DNA from: Brumimicrobium ulvae
GTDB lineage: Bacteria > Bacteroidota > Bacteroidia > Flavobacteriales_D > Crocinitomicaceae
Assembly (NCBI RefSeq): GCF_947504225.1
Contig: NZ_CANNGT010000002.1
Coordinates: 1-64,000 of the forward strand
Length of the DNA stretch: 64,000 nt
Direction: 5' to 3'
Of this stretch, positions 27,633-38,900 are shown piece by piece. The notes under the pieces are model-generated. The model was not told where the DNA came from. It did not search any database and saw only the letters and a program-made list of their open reading frames with translations. Every line of letters begins with the position of its first letter. Position 1 is the first letter of the stretch. Position numbers and translations under genes: made by a program.

Positions 27633-28628
27633 ATGGTAAAAATCCGTGATATAGAATTAGGAGACTTTCCTTTGTTACTTGCTCCAATGGAGGACGTAAG
27701 TGACCCGCCATTTCGTGCTTTGTGTAAGGAAAATGGTGCTGACTTAATGTACACGGAGTTTATTTCTTCCGAAGGCTTGATCCGTGATGCAGTCAAAAGC
27801 GTTGAAAAACTCGATATTTTCGAATATGAGCGTCCTGTTGGAATTCAGATATTTGGAAATGATATCGAAAGCATGAAATTAGCGACAGAAATCACCGCTA
27901 AAACCAATCCAGACATTATAGACATCAATTACGGTTGCCCAGTAAAAAAAGTAGCTTGCAAAGGATCTGGAGCAGGTATATTACAAGATATTCCTAAAAT
28001 GGTAAAGATGACAGCAGAAATTGTTAAAAGCACTTCTTTGCCTGTTACCGTAAAAACTAGATTAGGCTGGGATGAAGACACTAAATTCATTGTAGAGGTT
28101 GCAGAACGTTTACAAGATGTAGGAATCGAAGGTATTTCTATTCATGGTAGAACCAGAAAACAAATGTATAAAGGTGAAGCTGATTGGAGCTTGATTGCTG
28201 AAGTAAAAAACAATCCGCGTATGCACATTCCTGTTTTTGGTAATGGAGATATAGACACACCAGAAAAAGCCGTACTGTATAAGGAAAAATACGGCGTGGA
28301 TGGTATTATGATTGGACGCGCCTCTATTGGATATCCATGGATTTTTAACGAGATTAAGCATTATCAGCAAACAGGACAACATCTTGCTAAACCAACATTA
28401 GACCAGCGTGTAGAAGTTGCTCGTCGTCATTTAGAAATGAGTGTAAAATGGAAGGGTGAAAAACTCGCAATAGTAGAGATGAAACGCCACTACTCAAATT
28501 ACTTCAAAGGTATTCCTCACTTCAAAGCTTACCGCTCTAAACTCGTCACCACTTTTGATTTAAATGAGGTTTACGATACACTTGACGAAGTGGCTGAAAA
28601 ATTTAAAGGGGTAGAACTTTTGGTATAA
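27633..28628 (+). CDS. dusB: tRNA-dihydrouridine synthase (DusB family)
   Basis: FMN-dependent reductase that converts specific uridines in tRNA D-loops to dihydrouridine with NADPH. The 331-residue TIM barrel and helical tail show APMEDVSDPPFR near the start, the active-site cysteine C102 in NYGCPVKK, VKTRLGWD, and the flavin-phosphate segment IHGRTRKQ. The DusB assignment rests on overall pattern. Its promoter is so close that the message is probably leaderless. It converges on ileS, with a strong hairpin between them. Confidence 0.93.
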   Translation: MVKIRDIELGDFPLLLAPMEDVSDPPFRALCKENGADLMYTEFISSEGLIRDAVKSVEKLDIFEYERPVGIQIFGNDIESMKLATEITAKTNPDIIDINYGCPVKKVACKGSGAGILQDIPKMVKMTAEIVKSTSLPVTVKTRLGWDEDTKFIVEVAERLQDVGIEGISIHGRTRKQMYKGEADWSLIAEVKNNPRMHIPVFGNGDIDTPEKAVLYKEKYGVDGIMIGRASIGYPWIFNEIKHYQQTGQHLAKPTLDQRVEVARRHLEMSVKWKGEKLAIVEMKRHYSNYFKGIPHFKAYRSKLVTTFDLNEVYDTLDEVAEKFKGVELLV

Positions 28629-28735
28629 TTTACTATACTGTAGCCAAAACGGTAGTATAGTATGAATTTGGTCAGTTTTATGCGTTAATATTTTGTAAAT
28701 CAGCTTTTTAATTGATTTTTAAGCTTATCTTAAAG

Positions 28736-28767
28736 TGGTTGATTCGAAATTAACTTCGAATCAACCA
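28736..28767. terminator. bidirectional hairpin between dusB and ileS
   Basis: TGGTTGATTCGAA pairs exactly with TTCGAATCAACCA around a six-base loop. It lies between two convergent genes. T-runs on both sides are weak, so termination strength is uncertain. A second hairpin (TACTATAC/GTATAGTA) lies just after dusB near 28632-28664. Confidence 0.6.
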
Positions 28768-28803
28768 TTTAACCAACACTTTTAACACTAACTGCGTTAA
28801 CCC

Positions 28804-31800
28804 TTAGACTACTTTTTCAAGTCCAATTTTTGAATCTCCTTCGGCAGCAATGTCCGCGTCATAAACATGACCTTTAGCTGTTCCCAAGACAATGTCTTGT
28901 GCCATCACCTCAGCAGCGATATAGGACTTATTTTTGGTAATTGCGGCTTTAATTTCATCCGTTGTTTCGATTGAAATAAAAATCTTATCCGTCACCTCAA
29001 ACCCTGCTTCTTTTCTAAAGTTTTGAATTCGGTTGACCAGTTCTCTAGCAATTCCTTCTTGTTTTAAATCTGAACTAATTGTAATGTCCATCGCTACAGT
29101 AATCCCTCCTTCCGAAGTTACTAACCAACCAGGAATGTCATCTGTTACAATTTCAAAATCATTAATATCTAAAACAATGTTTTCTCCATTAATTTCACCT
29201 TTCCAGCCTTGATTTGTTTCTACTGAAGCAATCTCAGCATCTCCCCAAGCATTTACCATACCTGCGATAGCTTTCATTTGCTTTCCGTATTTAGGTCCAA
29301 TCGTTTTGAAGTTTGGCTTAATCTTCTTTGTTAAAACACCTGTAGTATCTTCAAGAAGCACCAATTCTTTCACATTGATCTCAGATAAAATCAAATCTTT
29401 TACGTGTTCAATTCGCGATTTAAAACTTGGGTCTAAAATAGGCACCATGATTTTCTGCAACGGTTGGCGTACACGTATTTTTTCTTTTTTACGTAAACTC
29501 AAAGCCATTGAAGAAACTTGTTGCGCGATTTCCATTTGTGCCTCCAGCTCTTGATCAATATCTGCCCCGTTTACTTTTGGGAAATCTGCTAAGTGAACAG
29601 AAGTTGCCGTGTGTCTTCCAGAGATCTTATTCAAATCACAGAACAATTCATCGGAATAGAAGGGAGCAATAGGTGCACTTAAAATAGCAACAGCTTCTAG
29701 ACATTCATATAATGTTTGGTAAGCAGAGATTTTATCTATTGTATAATCTCCTTTCCAGAAACGTCTTCTGCATAAACGCACATACCAGTTAGACAATTGA
29801 TCGTTAACAAAGTTTTGAATTAAACGACCTGCTTTTGTAGGTTCGTAAGTGTCAAAAGAAGCATCTACCTCTTCAATTAAGGAATTCAGCTTTGAAATAA
29901 TCCAGCGGTCAATTTCTGGTCGGTCTTCAGTTGGAATACGGTCTTCGCTATAAGAGAACCCGTCAATATTTGCGTACAACGCAAAGAAAGAATACGTATT
30001 ATAAAGTGTTCCGAAGAATTTACGTTGCGTTTCTTGAATTCCAGCTGTATCAAACTTAAGGTTATCCCAAGGGGCAGCATTAGTAATCATATACCAACGC
30101 GTTGCATCCGGACCATATTTTGATAAGGTTTCAAATGGATCAACAGCATTCCCTAAACGTTTCGACATTTTCTGTCCATTTTTATCTAGAACAAGTCCAT
30201 TTGAAATCACATTCTTATAAGCTACAGAATCAAATACACTTGTTGCAATTGCGTGAAGCGTATAGAACCACCCCCTAGTCTGGTCTACTCCTTCTGCAAT
30301 AAAATCTCCAGGAAAAGCTTTGTTCTCGTCGATTAATTCTTTGTTTTCAAAGGGATAATGCCATTGTGCGTAAGGCATAGAACCAGAATCAAACCAAACA
30401 TCTATTAAGTCTGATTCTCTTTTCATTGGTTTCCCAGTAGCAGAAACCAAGGTAATTTGATCCACATAATTTTTATGTAAATCAACTTTATCATAATTCT
30501 CCTTGGACATATCTGATGGGTCAAAGTCGGCCAACGGGTTGCTCTTCATCACCCCAACAGCTACTGCTTTTTCACATTCAGTTTTTAATTGTCCAATTGA
30601 CGAAATACAAATAGATTCTTCACCTTCATCGGTTCTCCAAATTGGAATTGGAATTCCCCAGTAACGTGAACGGGATAAATTCCAATCGTTTAAGTTTTCT
30701 AACCATTTCCCAAAACGACCTGTTCCAGTTGATTCGGGTTGCCAGTTGATGGTTTTGTTTAATTCAATCATGCGGTCTTTTTTGTCCGTCACTTTAATGA
30801 ACCATGAATCTAGCGGATAATATAAAACCGGTTTATCAGTTCTCCAACAATGAGGATAACTGTGCTCGTATCTTTCAACACGGAACGCTTTATTTTCTTC
30901 TTTTAATTTAATTGAAATAAGAATATCGGCTGATTTTTCTGGTGCTTGACCATCCTCATAGTATTCGTTTTTCACATACATTCCTGCAAATTCACCCATT
31001 TCTGGACGGAATTTCCCTTGTAAATCTACCAATGGAACAGGGTTGCCATTTTCGTCTGGAACCAACAATCCAGGAACGTTTGATTGCTTGGCAACCAAGG
31101 CATCATCGGCACCAAAAGTTGGGGCAGTGTGCACAATTCCGGTTCCATCTTCAGTTGTTACAAAGTCTCCTAAAATAACTTGGAAAGCATTTTCAGGGTT
31201 CTCCATTGGCTGTGCGTATGGTAACAATTGTTCATATCGGACCCCCTCTAAATCTGCTCCTGTAAAACTTTCTCCTATCAAATAAGGTATCTTTTTATCA
31301 CCTTCTTTGTAGTTTTTCAATTCTTCAACCGTTTCTACATTAAAGAAATTTTTGGTGAATTGCTTTCCTAATAAAGCTTTGGCAAGCACAACATTAATAG
31401 GTTCGAATGTATATTGGTTGTATGATTTTACAATTACATATTCTATTTTCTTTCCAACTGTTAAGGCGGTGTTTGAAGGCAATGTCCAAGGCGTTGTGGT
31501 CCATGCAATCATGTGAACATCTTCATTCTTGTAGGACTCGCCAAAAACAGCTTTACTTTCTTCTTTCACCTTAAATTGAGCAACACAAGAAGTATCTTTC
31601 ACGTCTCTATAGCACCCAGGTTGGTTCAATTCATGAGAAGACAAACCTGTTCCTGCTTTTGGAGAATATGGTTGAATTGTATATCCTTTGTAGATTAGAT
31701 CTTTTTCGTACAACTGACCAAGCAACCACCACACACTTTCCATGTATTTTGATTCATAGGTAATGTATGGATTATCCATATCTACCCAGTACCCCATTTT

Positions 31801-32214
31801 TTCAGTAAGGTCGTTCCATACATCGGTGTAACGCATTACGGTCTTCTTACATGCTGCGTTATACTCTTCAACAGAAATCTTAGTCCCAATATCCTCCTTG
31901 GTAATTCCCAATTCTTTTTCTACCCCAAGTTCTACTGGAAGACCATGTGTATCCCATCCCGCTTTACGGTTAACTTTGTAACCTTTTAGGGTTTTATATC
32001 GACAGAAAATATCTTTAATAGAACGCGCCATCACATGGTGAATTCCTGGCAACCCATTTGCCGAAGGTGGACCTTCAAAAAATACAAATGTCTTATCATC
32101 ATCTTTCGAATCAATAGAAGCTTGGAAAACATTTTCTTGTTTCCATTTTTCAGCGATTTTTTCAGCTGTTTGGGGTAAGTTCAACCCTTTGTACTCTGGA
32201 TATTTTGCGCTCAT
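28804..32214 (-). CDS. ileS: isoleucyl-tRNA synthetase
   Basis: Charges tRNA-Ile and edits valine. This is the long class I enzyme (1136 residues from the chosen start). The HIGH-type motif reads GLPGIHHVMARS near residues 53-64, and the KMSKR motif lies in GQKMSKRLGNAVDPF. Length and motif style resemble the eukaryote-like IleS type common in Bacteroidota, a group often less sensitive to mupirocin. I chose the ATG at 32212-32214 (MSAKYPEYKGLN). The longer frame's first ATG would lie at or upstream of the expected transcription start set by the -7 element at 32239-32246. Confidence 0.96.
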   Translation of the reverse strand: MSAKYPEYKGLNLPQTAEKIAEKWKQENVFQASIDSKDDDKTFVFFEGPPSANGLPGIHHVMARSIKDIFCRYKTLKGYKVNRKAGWDTHGLPVELGVEKELGITKEDIGTKISVEEYNAACKKTVMRYTDVWNDLTEKMGYWVDMDNPYITYESKYMESVWWLLGQLYEKDLIYKGYTIQPYSPKAGTGLSSHELNQPGCYRDVKDTSCVAQFKVKEESKAVFGESYKNEDVHMIAWTTTPWTLPSNTALTVGKKIEYVIVKSYNQYTFEPINVVLAKALLGKQFTKNFFNVETVEELKNYKEGDKKIPYLIGESFTGADLEGVRYEQLLPYAQPMENPENAFQVILGDFVTTEDGTGIVHTAPTFGADDALVAKQSNVPGLLVPDENGNPVPLVDLQGKFRPEMGEFAGMYVKNEYYEDGQAPEKSADILISIKLKEENKAFRVERYEHSYPHCWRTDKPVLYYPLDSWFIKVTDKKDRMIELNKTINWQPESTGTGRFGKWLENLNDWNLSRSRYWGIPIPIWRTDEGEESICISSIGQLKTECEKAVAVGVMKSNPLADFDPSDMSKENYDKVDLHKNYVDQITLVSATGKPMKRESDLIDVWFDSGSMPYAQWHYPFENKELIDENKAFPGDFIAEGVDQTRGWFYTLHAIATSVFDSVAYKNVISNGLVLDKNGQKMSKRLGNAVDPFETLSKYGPDATRWYMITNAAPWDNLKFDTAGIQETQRKFFGTLYNTYSFFALYANIDGFSYSEDRIPTEDRPEIDRWIISKLNSLIEEVDASFDTYEPTKAGRLIQNFVNDQLSNWYVRLCRRRFWKGDYTIDKISAYQTLYECLEAVAILSAPIAPFYSDELFCDLNKISGRHTATSVHLADFPKVNGADIDQELEAQMEIAQQVSSMALSLRKKEKIRVRQPLQKIMVPILDPSFKSRIEHVKDLILSEINVKELVLLEDTTGVLTKKIKPNFKTIGPKYGKQMKAIAGMVNAWGDAEIASVETNQGWKGEINGENIVLDINDFEIVTDDIPGWLVTSEGGITVAMDITISSDLKQEGIARELVNRIQNFRKEAGFEVTDKIFISIETTDEIKAAITKNKSYIAAEVMAQDIVLGTAKGHVYDADIAAEGDSKIGLEKVV

Positions 32215-32238
32215 AATTTGCCGTTGTTTTGCAGGCTG

Positions 32239-32246
32239 CAAATTTA
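32239..32246 (-). promoter_or_regulatory. -7 promoter element of ileS
   Basis: TAAATTTG on the minus strand matches TAnnTTTG fully, 24 bases before the chosen ATG. No good -33 TTG is visible. Confidence 0.5.
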
Positions 32247-32651
32247 AGCATTTTTATCGGAATGACTTAAATCATATAGTCATTGAACTTGAGTTCATGA
32301 ATTTTATGAGATTTATTGGTGATGTTGTATAGAAATACAGGTATACATTTCAATTTACACAAGGGTAATAAAATAATATGCTTATCGGGATCTTTGCCAG
32401 TAGTGAAACCACTTAAGCCCTATTCCTTGGCAAATGGTTTGCGCTGCATTGGAACGCAGACGACACGGATGCTTTGGGCTTACACAGTAGAATTGCAAGC
32501 AACGCGGATAATCACGGATTTCTTGCCTCATGGATCCTAAACATTGACATATTTTGACAATTAATAATATACCATGTTTCATAAAACTCTGTTTTAATGG
32601 AGGATTGAAGTTTAACTCTAAAATTACTGGTAAAATATCGGATACGCATTT
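32247..32651. other. intergenic region with a degenerate repeat, no gene seen
   Basis: The stretch between ileS and nrdJ has only overlapping spurious frames on both strands. Its middle part (about 32450-32520) holds two similar copies of AACGCAGACGACACGGAT and AACGCGGATAATCACGGAT. It may be a degraded insertion or a non-coding element. Confidence 0.4.
32453..32519. repeat. imperfect direct repeat, ACGCGGATnnCACGGAT type
   Basis: AACGCAGACGACACGGAT (32453-32470) is echoed by AACGCGGATAATCACGGAT (32501-32519). Runs of this kind (ACGCGGAT/CACGGAT) recur, from memory, between genes of many Bacteroidota. Confidence 0.45.
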
Positions 32652-32660
32652 AAAAATAAA

Positions 32661-32690
32661 AAACACGAACTCAAATTTGAGTTCGTGTTT
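32661..32690 (-). terminator. rho-independent terminator of nrdJ
   Basis: Two 15-base arms (AAACACGAACTCAAA and its exact complement) directly abut. On the minus strand they lead into a T-rich run, 66 bases past the nrdJ stop. Confidence 0.88.
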
Positions 32691-32756
32691 TGATCATTTA
32701 TAATGTTATTCAATTTAAGGCTAAACCATAAAATCCGTTCAAGGCTTAGTCAAAAA

Positions 32757-35327
32757 TTAACCACACTTAGAGTGTCCACAGTTAGTACAAGTTAAACAAC
32801 CCTCTTGGAATTGAACACTTTTCTGCTTACACTCTGGGCATTCGTTTTTACTTTGCGTTCCGTCTGGTACAAATTTCTTCACCACACGTGTCACACCGTT
32901 TTTCCATGTGTTTAATGTATCATCACTTAAGTTCAATGAGCCTACTAGGTCAACAACATGAAGAAGTGGCATTCCATGGCGAAGTACACCTGAAATCATT
33001 TTTGCGTAGTTCCAGTATTCTTTATCAAATGATCTAGACAAACCTTCTACAGTTACATTATATCCTCCTCTATCTACATATTGGAAATCGTAACGGCTAC
33101 TTTCATCGCTCTTAACTTTTAGAATAAACCCTTGTTTAACATCATTCGGAATTCCATTAAATCCATCTCTACGGCCTGTAAAGATCTCATAAGGACGACC
33201 ATCTAACATTCCAACAAAAGCAATCCACTCTTCTAAGTTATTTTGGAAACGAACAACCTCAGCTTCCAAACGCTCTGGACGTTCTGGTGCGTGGTGATCG
33301 TCAAAGTTTGTTGTTTTCTCTTCTGCCTTGTCTTTTTCACTGTTTGAAACCAAAACTCCAGATCGCGATCCATCACGGTAAACAGTAACACCTTTACAAC
33401 CTGACTCCCAGGCTGTTTTATATACCTGACCTACCATCTCCTCTGTTACATTTTCTGGTAAATTCACAGTTACCGAAATAGAGTGGTCAATGTGTTTTTG
33501 CACACGTCCTTGCATCTCTACTTTCTTCACCCAGTTTACGTCGTTTGAAGTTGCTTTATGGTATGGTGATTTTGCAATTATAGAAGCAATTTGATCTTGA
33601 TCCATTTTGCGAACATCATCAATATTATATCCTTTTGCAATTAAGTAGGTCTCAAATTTGTGGTGGAATACAGGATATTCTTGCCATGAGTCACCTACTT
33701 CATCAACAAAATCAACACGAGCATCTTTATCATCTGGATTGATTTTTCTTCTTCTCATATAAGAAACCATAAATGCTGGTTCAATTCCAGAAGTCGTTTG
33801 CGTTAAAATAGAAACTGAACCTGTTGGTGCAATAGTCAATAAAGCTATATTTCTTCTCCCGTTTTGAACCAAACGTTCGTAAAGTGCAGGATTTTCTTCT
33901 TTAATACGTAACATGAAAGGATTGTTCTCCTCACGTTCTGCATCCCAAATTGGGAATGCACCTCTTTCTTCAGCCATAATGCTAGAAGACAAGAAAGCAC
34001 CGTGCTTCAATCTCATGTGTAATTTTTCAGAGAAGTCGTTAGACTCATCTGTTCCATAACAAATACCAAGTGCTGCTAACATATCACCTTCAGCAGTAAT
34101 TCCTAGACCTGTTCTACGTCCTTGCTCACACTTCTCACGAATACGCATCCACAGATTCAACTCAGTACTTTTTACCGTTTCTGATTCTGGATCGTTTTTG
34201 ATCTTATTGATGATTTTATCCACCTTTTCAAGCTCTAAGTCAATCAAATCATCCATCATTCGTTGAGCCATAATCACGTGCTTATCAAACAATTCGAAAT
34301 CGAACTCTGCCTCATCCGTAAACGGATTGTTTACATATGAATATAAATTGATCGCCAACAAACGACAGGAATCGTTAGGACACAATGGAATCTCACCACA
34401 TGGGTTCGTAGATACTGTTTCGAAACCTAAATCTGCATAACAATCAGGAATTGACTCATTAATTAGAGTGTCCCAGAAAAGCACTCCAGGCTCAGCAGAC
34501 GCCCATGCATTATGCACTACTTTATCCCAAATTCTCTTAGCATCTACTGTTTTAGTAAATGTTGGGTTTTTAGATTTAACAGGGTAAGTTAATGTGTAAT
34601 CACCACCCGTTAAAGCAGCCTTCATAAAATCATCAGAAATCTTAACAGAAACGTTGGCACCTGTAACTTTTCCTGCTATAGTTTTCGCGTCTATAAACGC
34701 TTCAGAATCTGGGTGATCAATTGCAATTGATTCCATCAAAGCACCTCTTCGTCCTCCTTGAGCAACCTCTCTAGTTGAATTAGAAAAACGCTCCATAAAT
34801 GGAACAACACCTGTTGCTGTTAAAGCTGAGTTTTGAACTGGCGAACCACTTGGTCTAACAAAAGACAAGTCCACACCAACTCCAGCTCTTCTTTTCATCA
34901 ACTGAACTAACTCTTGGTCTAATTTTAAAATTCCACCATAAGAGTCTTCATCTTTTTCGTTTCCAATTACAAAACAATTAGAAATTGAAACGTATTGAAA
35001 GTTGTTTCCAATTCCTGCCATTGGACTCCCCTGAGGAACGATGTATTTAAAGTCCTTAATTACATTATAAATTTCTTCTTCGCTAATTGGATTAGGATAT
35101 TTTGCTTCAATACGGGCAAACTCACTGGCCAAACGTCTGTGCATTTCATCTGGGGATTTTTCGTATAAGTTCCCCATTGCATCTTTCAATGCATATTTCT
35201 TCATCCAAACCTCACCTGCTAGTGTGTCTCCTTTGAAATATTCAATTGCAGACTTTAAAACCTCCTCTTGAGAATAGATCTTTAAGTCGTTTGTTTCCTG
35301 AGTTTTAAGTGCCAGTCTTTCGCTCAT
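32757..35327 (-). CDS. nrdJ: vitamin B12-dependent ribonucleotide reductase (class II)
   Basis: Reduces ribonucleotides to deoxyribonucleotides with adenosylcobalamin, needing neither oxygen nor a separate radical subunit. The 856-residue protein has the reductase segment NPCGEIPLCPNDSC, the PTGSVSILTQTTSGIEPAF motif, and a C-terminal zinc ribbon (CPECKQK and CTNCGHSKCG) typical of NrdJ. This implies the cell makes or imports cobalamin. It is monocistronic, with a strong terminator and a long upstream gap. I looked for a cobalamin riboswitch on the minus strand ahead of it and saw none. An oxygen-dependent class I enzyme may exist elsewhere. Confidence 0.94.
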   Translation of the reverse strand: MSERLALKTQETNDLKIYSQEEVLKSAIEYFKGDTLAGEVWMKKYALKDAMGNLYEKSPDEMHRRLASEFARIEAKYPNPISEEEIYNVIKDFKYIVPQGSPMAGIGNNFQYVSISNCFVIGNEKDEDSYGGILKLDQELVQLMKRRAGVGVDLSFVRPSGSPVQNSALTATGVVPFMERFSNSTREVAQGGRRGALMESIAIDHPDSEAFIDAKTIAGKVTGANVSVKISDDFMKAALTGGDYTLTYPVKSKNPTFTKTVDAKRIWDKVVHNAWASAEPGVLFWDTLINESIPDCYADLGFETVSTNPCGEIPLCPNDSCRLLAINLYSYVNNPFTDEAEFDFELFDKHVIMAQRMMDDLIDLELEKVDKIINKIKNDPESETVKSTELNLWMRIREKCEQGRRTGLGITAEGDMLAALGICYGTDESNDFSEKLHMRLKHGAFLSSSIMAEERGAFPIWDAEREENNPFMLRIKEENPALYERLVQNGRRNIALLTIAPTGSVSILTQTTSGIEPAFMVSYMRRRKINPDDKDARVDFVDEVGDSWQEYPVFHHKFETYLIAKGYNIDDVRKMDQDQIASIIAKSPYHKATSNDVNWVKKVEMQGRVQKHIDHSISVTVNLPENVTEEMVGQVYKTAWESGCKGVTVYRDGSRSGVLVSNSEKDKAEEKTTNFDDHHAPERPERLEAEVVRFQNNLEEWIAFVGMLDGRPYEIFTGRRDGFNGIPNDVKQGFILKVKSDESSRYDFQYVDRGGYNVTVEGLSRSFDKEYWNYAKMISGVLRHGMPLLHVVDLVGSLNLSDDTLNTWKNGVTRVVKKFVPDGTQSKNECPECKQKSVQFQEGCLTCTNCGHSKCG

Positions 35328-35360
35328 ATTACTATGTGTTTTTAATGTTTATGTAAAATT

Positions 35361-35368
35361 CAAATTTA
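35361..35368 (-). promoter_or_regulatory. -7 promoter element near nrdJ
   Basis: TAAATTTG on the minus strand matches TAnnTTTG fully, 33 bases before the nrdJ ATG; no clear -33 TTG. Confidence 0.5.
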
Positions 35369-35965
35369 TAGTTGGTAAGATTGAGGGGGTCTAATTAGTT
35401 TTCAAAAAAACAATTCTGATTCCTAAATCTGGTATAAAATTAGAAACTTTTATTGACATAAAAGGAGCAATAGATTTTTATCGTTTTTTAGTTATTCACA
35501 TTTTTTGTGCACATTAATCTTCGATAAAATTTGTTCAATTTGAAACCTCACATCTACAAAGGAAGTTACATTAAAAAAGTGTGTTTAAAAACTTTAAATT
35601 CTTGTTAATAAGCCCGCAAAAAATTCTATCAACAAATACCTATGGATAAAATGAGTAAATAAATGTAAAACGTATTATAATAATTTGCATCTTACTGCTC
35701 CTTTAACCAAAGGAATCTTCTGTACAATAGATATATAAAGAGTTTTAACCAAATTTACCCTGATCTAGATTTCATTTATCAACACCGCTGTACCACAGTT
35801 GATTACCTCCTAATAAAAGCTCCTAACCCCTTATCATTAGTAAAAAATTTAAGTCCTGAAATAAAACGCACAACCAGAATGGATAGGGGTCTGTCTTTTT
35901 TTACGCTTCAGACACATTTTAACACAAGCTGTTTTCCTAAGTTATGAATAAAGTAATAGATAACT

Positions 35966-35973
35966 TAACTTTG
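35966..35973 (+). promoter_or_regulatory. -7 promoter element of mfd
   Basis: TAACTTTG matches TAnnTTTG fully, 20 bases before the mfd ATG. Confidence 0.55.
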
Positions 35974-35993
35974 CAACTCCAATCGAATAAAGC

Positions 35994-38900
35994 ATGAATA
36001 TAAAGACAGTAAAAGCAGAGTTTAAAAAATCTAAAGGCGTACTGACTTCAATCCAGAAGTTGCAAAATCGTCCTGCAAAAATTCAATGGAAAGGTGTAGT
36101 TGGTGCAAGCAAAGCTTTTATGTCGAGTGCTGTTGCAGAAGAAGTTCCTGGCCATCATCTTTTCGTTTTGCAGGACAAAGAAGAAGCAGCCTACTTTCTC
36201 AACGATTTGCAAGGACTTTATCCCGAAGATGATCGCATTGTTTTTTATCCTGCATCTTATAAAGTACCTTATAAGTTAGAAGAAACAGACAATGCAAATG
36301 TGGTTGGAAGAGCGGAAGCATTAGATAAGATTACAAAGTCGCCAAATTCATGGATTGTTACCTACCCCAAAGCACTATTTGAAAGGGTACCTACAAAACA
36401 AAAACTCTCTACCAATTCTTTTAAAATAGAAAAAGGTAAAGAATATGAAATCGAATTTCTAAATGAGTTTTTATTAGAGCACGAATTCAACATTGTAGAT
36501 TTTGTATATGAACCCGGTCAATTTTCTATTCGGGGAGGAATAGTGGATATTTTCTCATATTCAAACGATCAACCTTTTAGACTTGAGTTTTTTGGTGACG
36601 AATTGGAAACCATTAGAACTTTTGACCCTGTTTCACAGCTTTCGATTAAAGAACATGCGTTTTTCCATATTGTTCCAAATATTACTTTGTCTTTAGATCA
36701 CACCGAAAACGGAAGTTTCCTTTCATTTGTTGGTTCCGAAACCACCGTTTGGTTGAGTTCATTTAAAGAAGTTAAAGGCCAATTAGAAACAGAATACAAA
36801 AAAGCGTCAACAGTATATTCTGAACTGCCTGATACAGGTGTGAAACACAGCAAGCCTTCAGAGTTATATTTTCATCCTACTGAATGGGAAAAAGAAGCTC
36901 AGGTTTTTTCACAAATAGAATGGGGCCCTGATTATACCAACAAAGAAGCATTGGTGGTTCAATTCAATGATAAACCACAACCTGCATTCAACAAGAATTT
37001 TGATTTGCTTACCGAAGATTTAAAGCAAAGAAAAAAATTAGGATTTAAAAACCTCATCTTTTCAAACCAACCAAAACAAATTGAACGCTTAGTTGATATT
37101 TTCAACGATATTCAGGCTGACATTGAATTCACCCCAATGAATATTGCAATTCATGAAGGGTTTATCAGCGAAGAACTTAAATTGGTGTGCTATACCGACC
37201 ATCAAATCTTTGAACGCTACAATCGGTTCAGATTAAAAGAAGGTTTTAGGCAAGCAAAGCAGGCACTGACTTTAAAAGAGTTGCACAACCTTCAAAAAGG
37301 AGACTATGTAACACATATTGACCATGGTGTGGGACGTTTTAGTGGTCTTGAAACCATTGATGTTAATGGAAAACAGCAAGAAACAATTCGTTTGGTGTAT
37401 AAAGACAATGATGTACTTTATGTTTCTATTCATTCTTTACATCGGATCTCCAAATTTACTGGAAAAGACGGGACGGCTCCCTCCATGAATAAGTTAGGCA
37501 CACAGACTTGGGCTAAGTTGAAAAATAAAACCAAAAAGAAAATAAAGGAAATTGCTTTCGACTTAATTCAACTTTATGCCAAAAGGAAAAGCAGACCTGG
37601 ATATGCATTCTCACCTGATACATACCTACAAAACGAGCTTGAAGCTTCATTTATTTATGAGGATACGCCAGACCAACTGAAAGCTACTGAAGCTGTAAAA
37701 GAGGACATGGAAAAAGACACACCAATGGACCGCTTAATTTGTGGAGATGTTGGGTTTGGTAAGACAGAAATTGCAGTACGTGCTGCCTTTAAAGCAGCAA
37801 CGGATGGAAAACAAGTGGCGATTTTGGTCCCCACTACAATTCTTTCGCTCCAACATTACCGTAGTTTTAAAGAAAGATTAAAAGATTTTCCAGTACGTGT
37901 AGACTATGTTAACCGATTTAAATCGACAAAACAAGTCAATGAAACGCTAAAAGATTTAGAGGACGGTAAGATTGACATCCTGATTGGAACACATAAAATC
38001 GTTGGAAAGAATGTTAAGTTTAAAGACTTGGGGCTTATCATTATTGATGAAGAACAAAAGTTTGGTGTGTCTGTAAAAGATAAATTGAAAACTTTAAAAG
38101 CAACGGTTGATACCTTAACTTTAACCGCTACTCCAATTCCAAGAACACTGCAGTTTTCATTGATGGGGGCAAGAGATTTAAGCATTATCAACACTCCTCC
38201 ACCAAACCGACAACCTGTCTTAACAGAAGTGATTGAGTTTGATGAAGAAGCTATACGAGATGCGATTTCTTATGAAGTTAGTCGTGGAGGACAAGTTTAT
38301 TTTGTTCACAATAGATTAGAAAACATCCAAGAAGTTTCAGGAATGATTCAGCGATTATGTCCAGGTGTTCGTGTAGCCATCGGTCATGGTCAAATGGATG
38401 GAAAGAAGTTAGAAAAAATCATGATGGACTTCATCAATCATGAATACGATGTTCTACTGGCCACTACAATAATTGAATCTGGAATTGACATTTCCAACGC
38501 CAACACGATAATCATCAACAAAGCCAACAATTTTGGTTTAAGTGACTTGCATCAATTGCGTGGACGTGTTGGAAGATCCACTAAAAAAGGATTCTGTTAC
38601 TTAATTGCACCACGATACAACATGTTGACCTCTGAGGCACAAAAACGATTGAATGCCTTGGTTCAATTTTCAGATTTAGGTGCAGGATTTAGCATTGCCA
38701 TGAAAGATTTAGACATTCGTGGAGCAGGGAACTTGTTGGGTGGAGAACAAAGTGGATTTATAGCTGACATAGGATTTGACATGTATCAAAAAATACTCAA
38801 CGAAGCCATTGATGAATTACGTCAATCTGAATTCAAAGACTTATTCGAGAACAGAAATAGCGATAGTTATCAACAATTTATCCAAGAATGCGTATTAGAA

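Larger units (their letters stand above)
35328..35993. other. long divergent intergenic region between nrdJ and mfd
   Basis: About 665 bases with no convincing gene. It holds the nrdJ and mfd -7 elements at its two ends. It also holds a full minus-strand promoter match (TAAATTTG at 35750-35757, with TTG at 35780-35782 and a 22-base spacer) that would give nrdJ a leader of over 400 bases. A TGTGCACA palindrome lies near 35506-35513. No B12 box or other known riboswitch core is recognised. Confidence 0.5.

Noticed and set aside
32316..32666. Two overlapping small protein genes on opposite strands
   Set aside because: They overlap each other, have no signal or domain, and lie over a repeat; both look like chance frames.
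35328..35993. Cobalamin riboswitch upstream of nrdJ
   Set aside because: No B12-box or conserved core could be found by eye on the minus strand.
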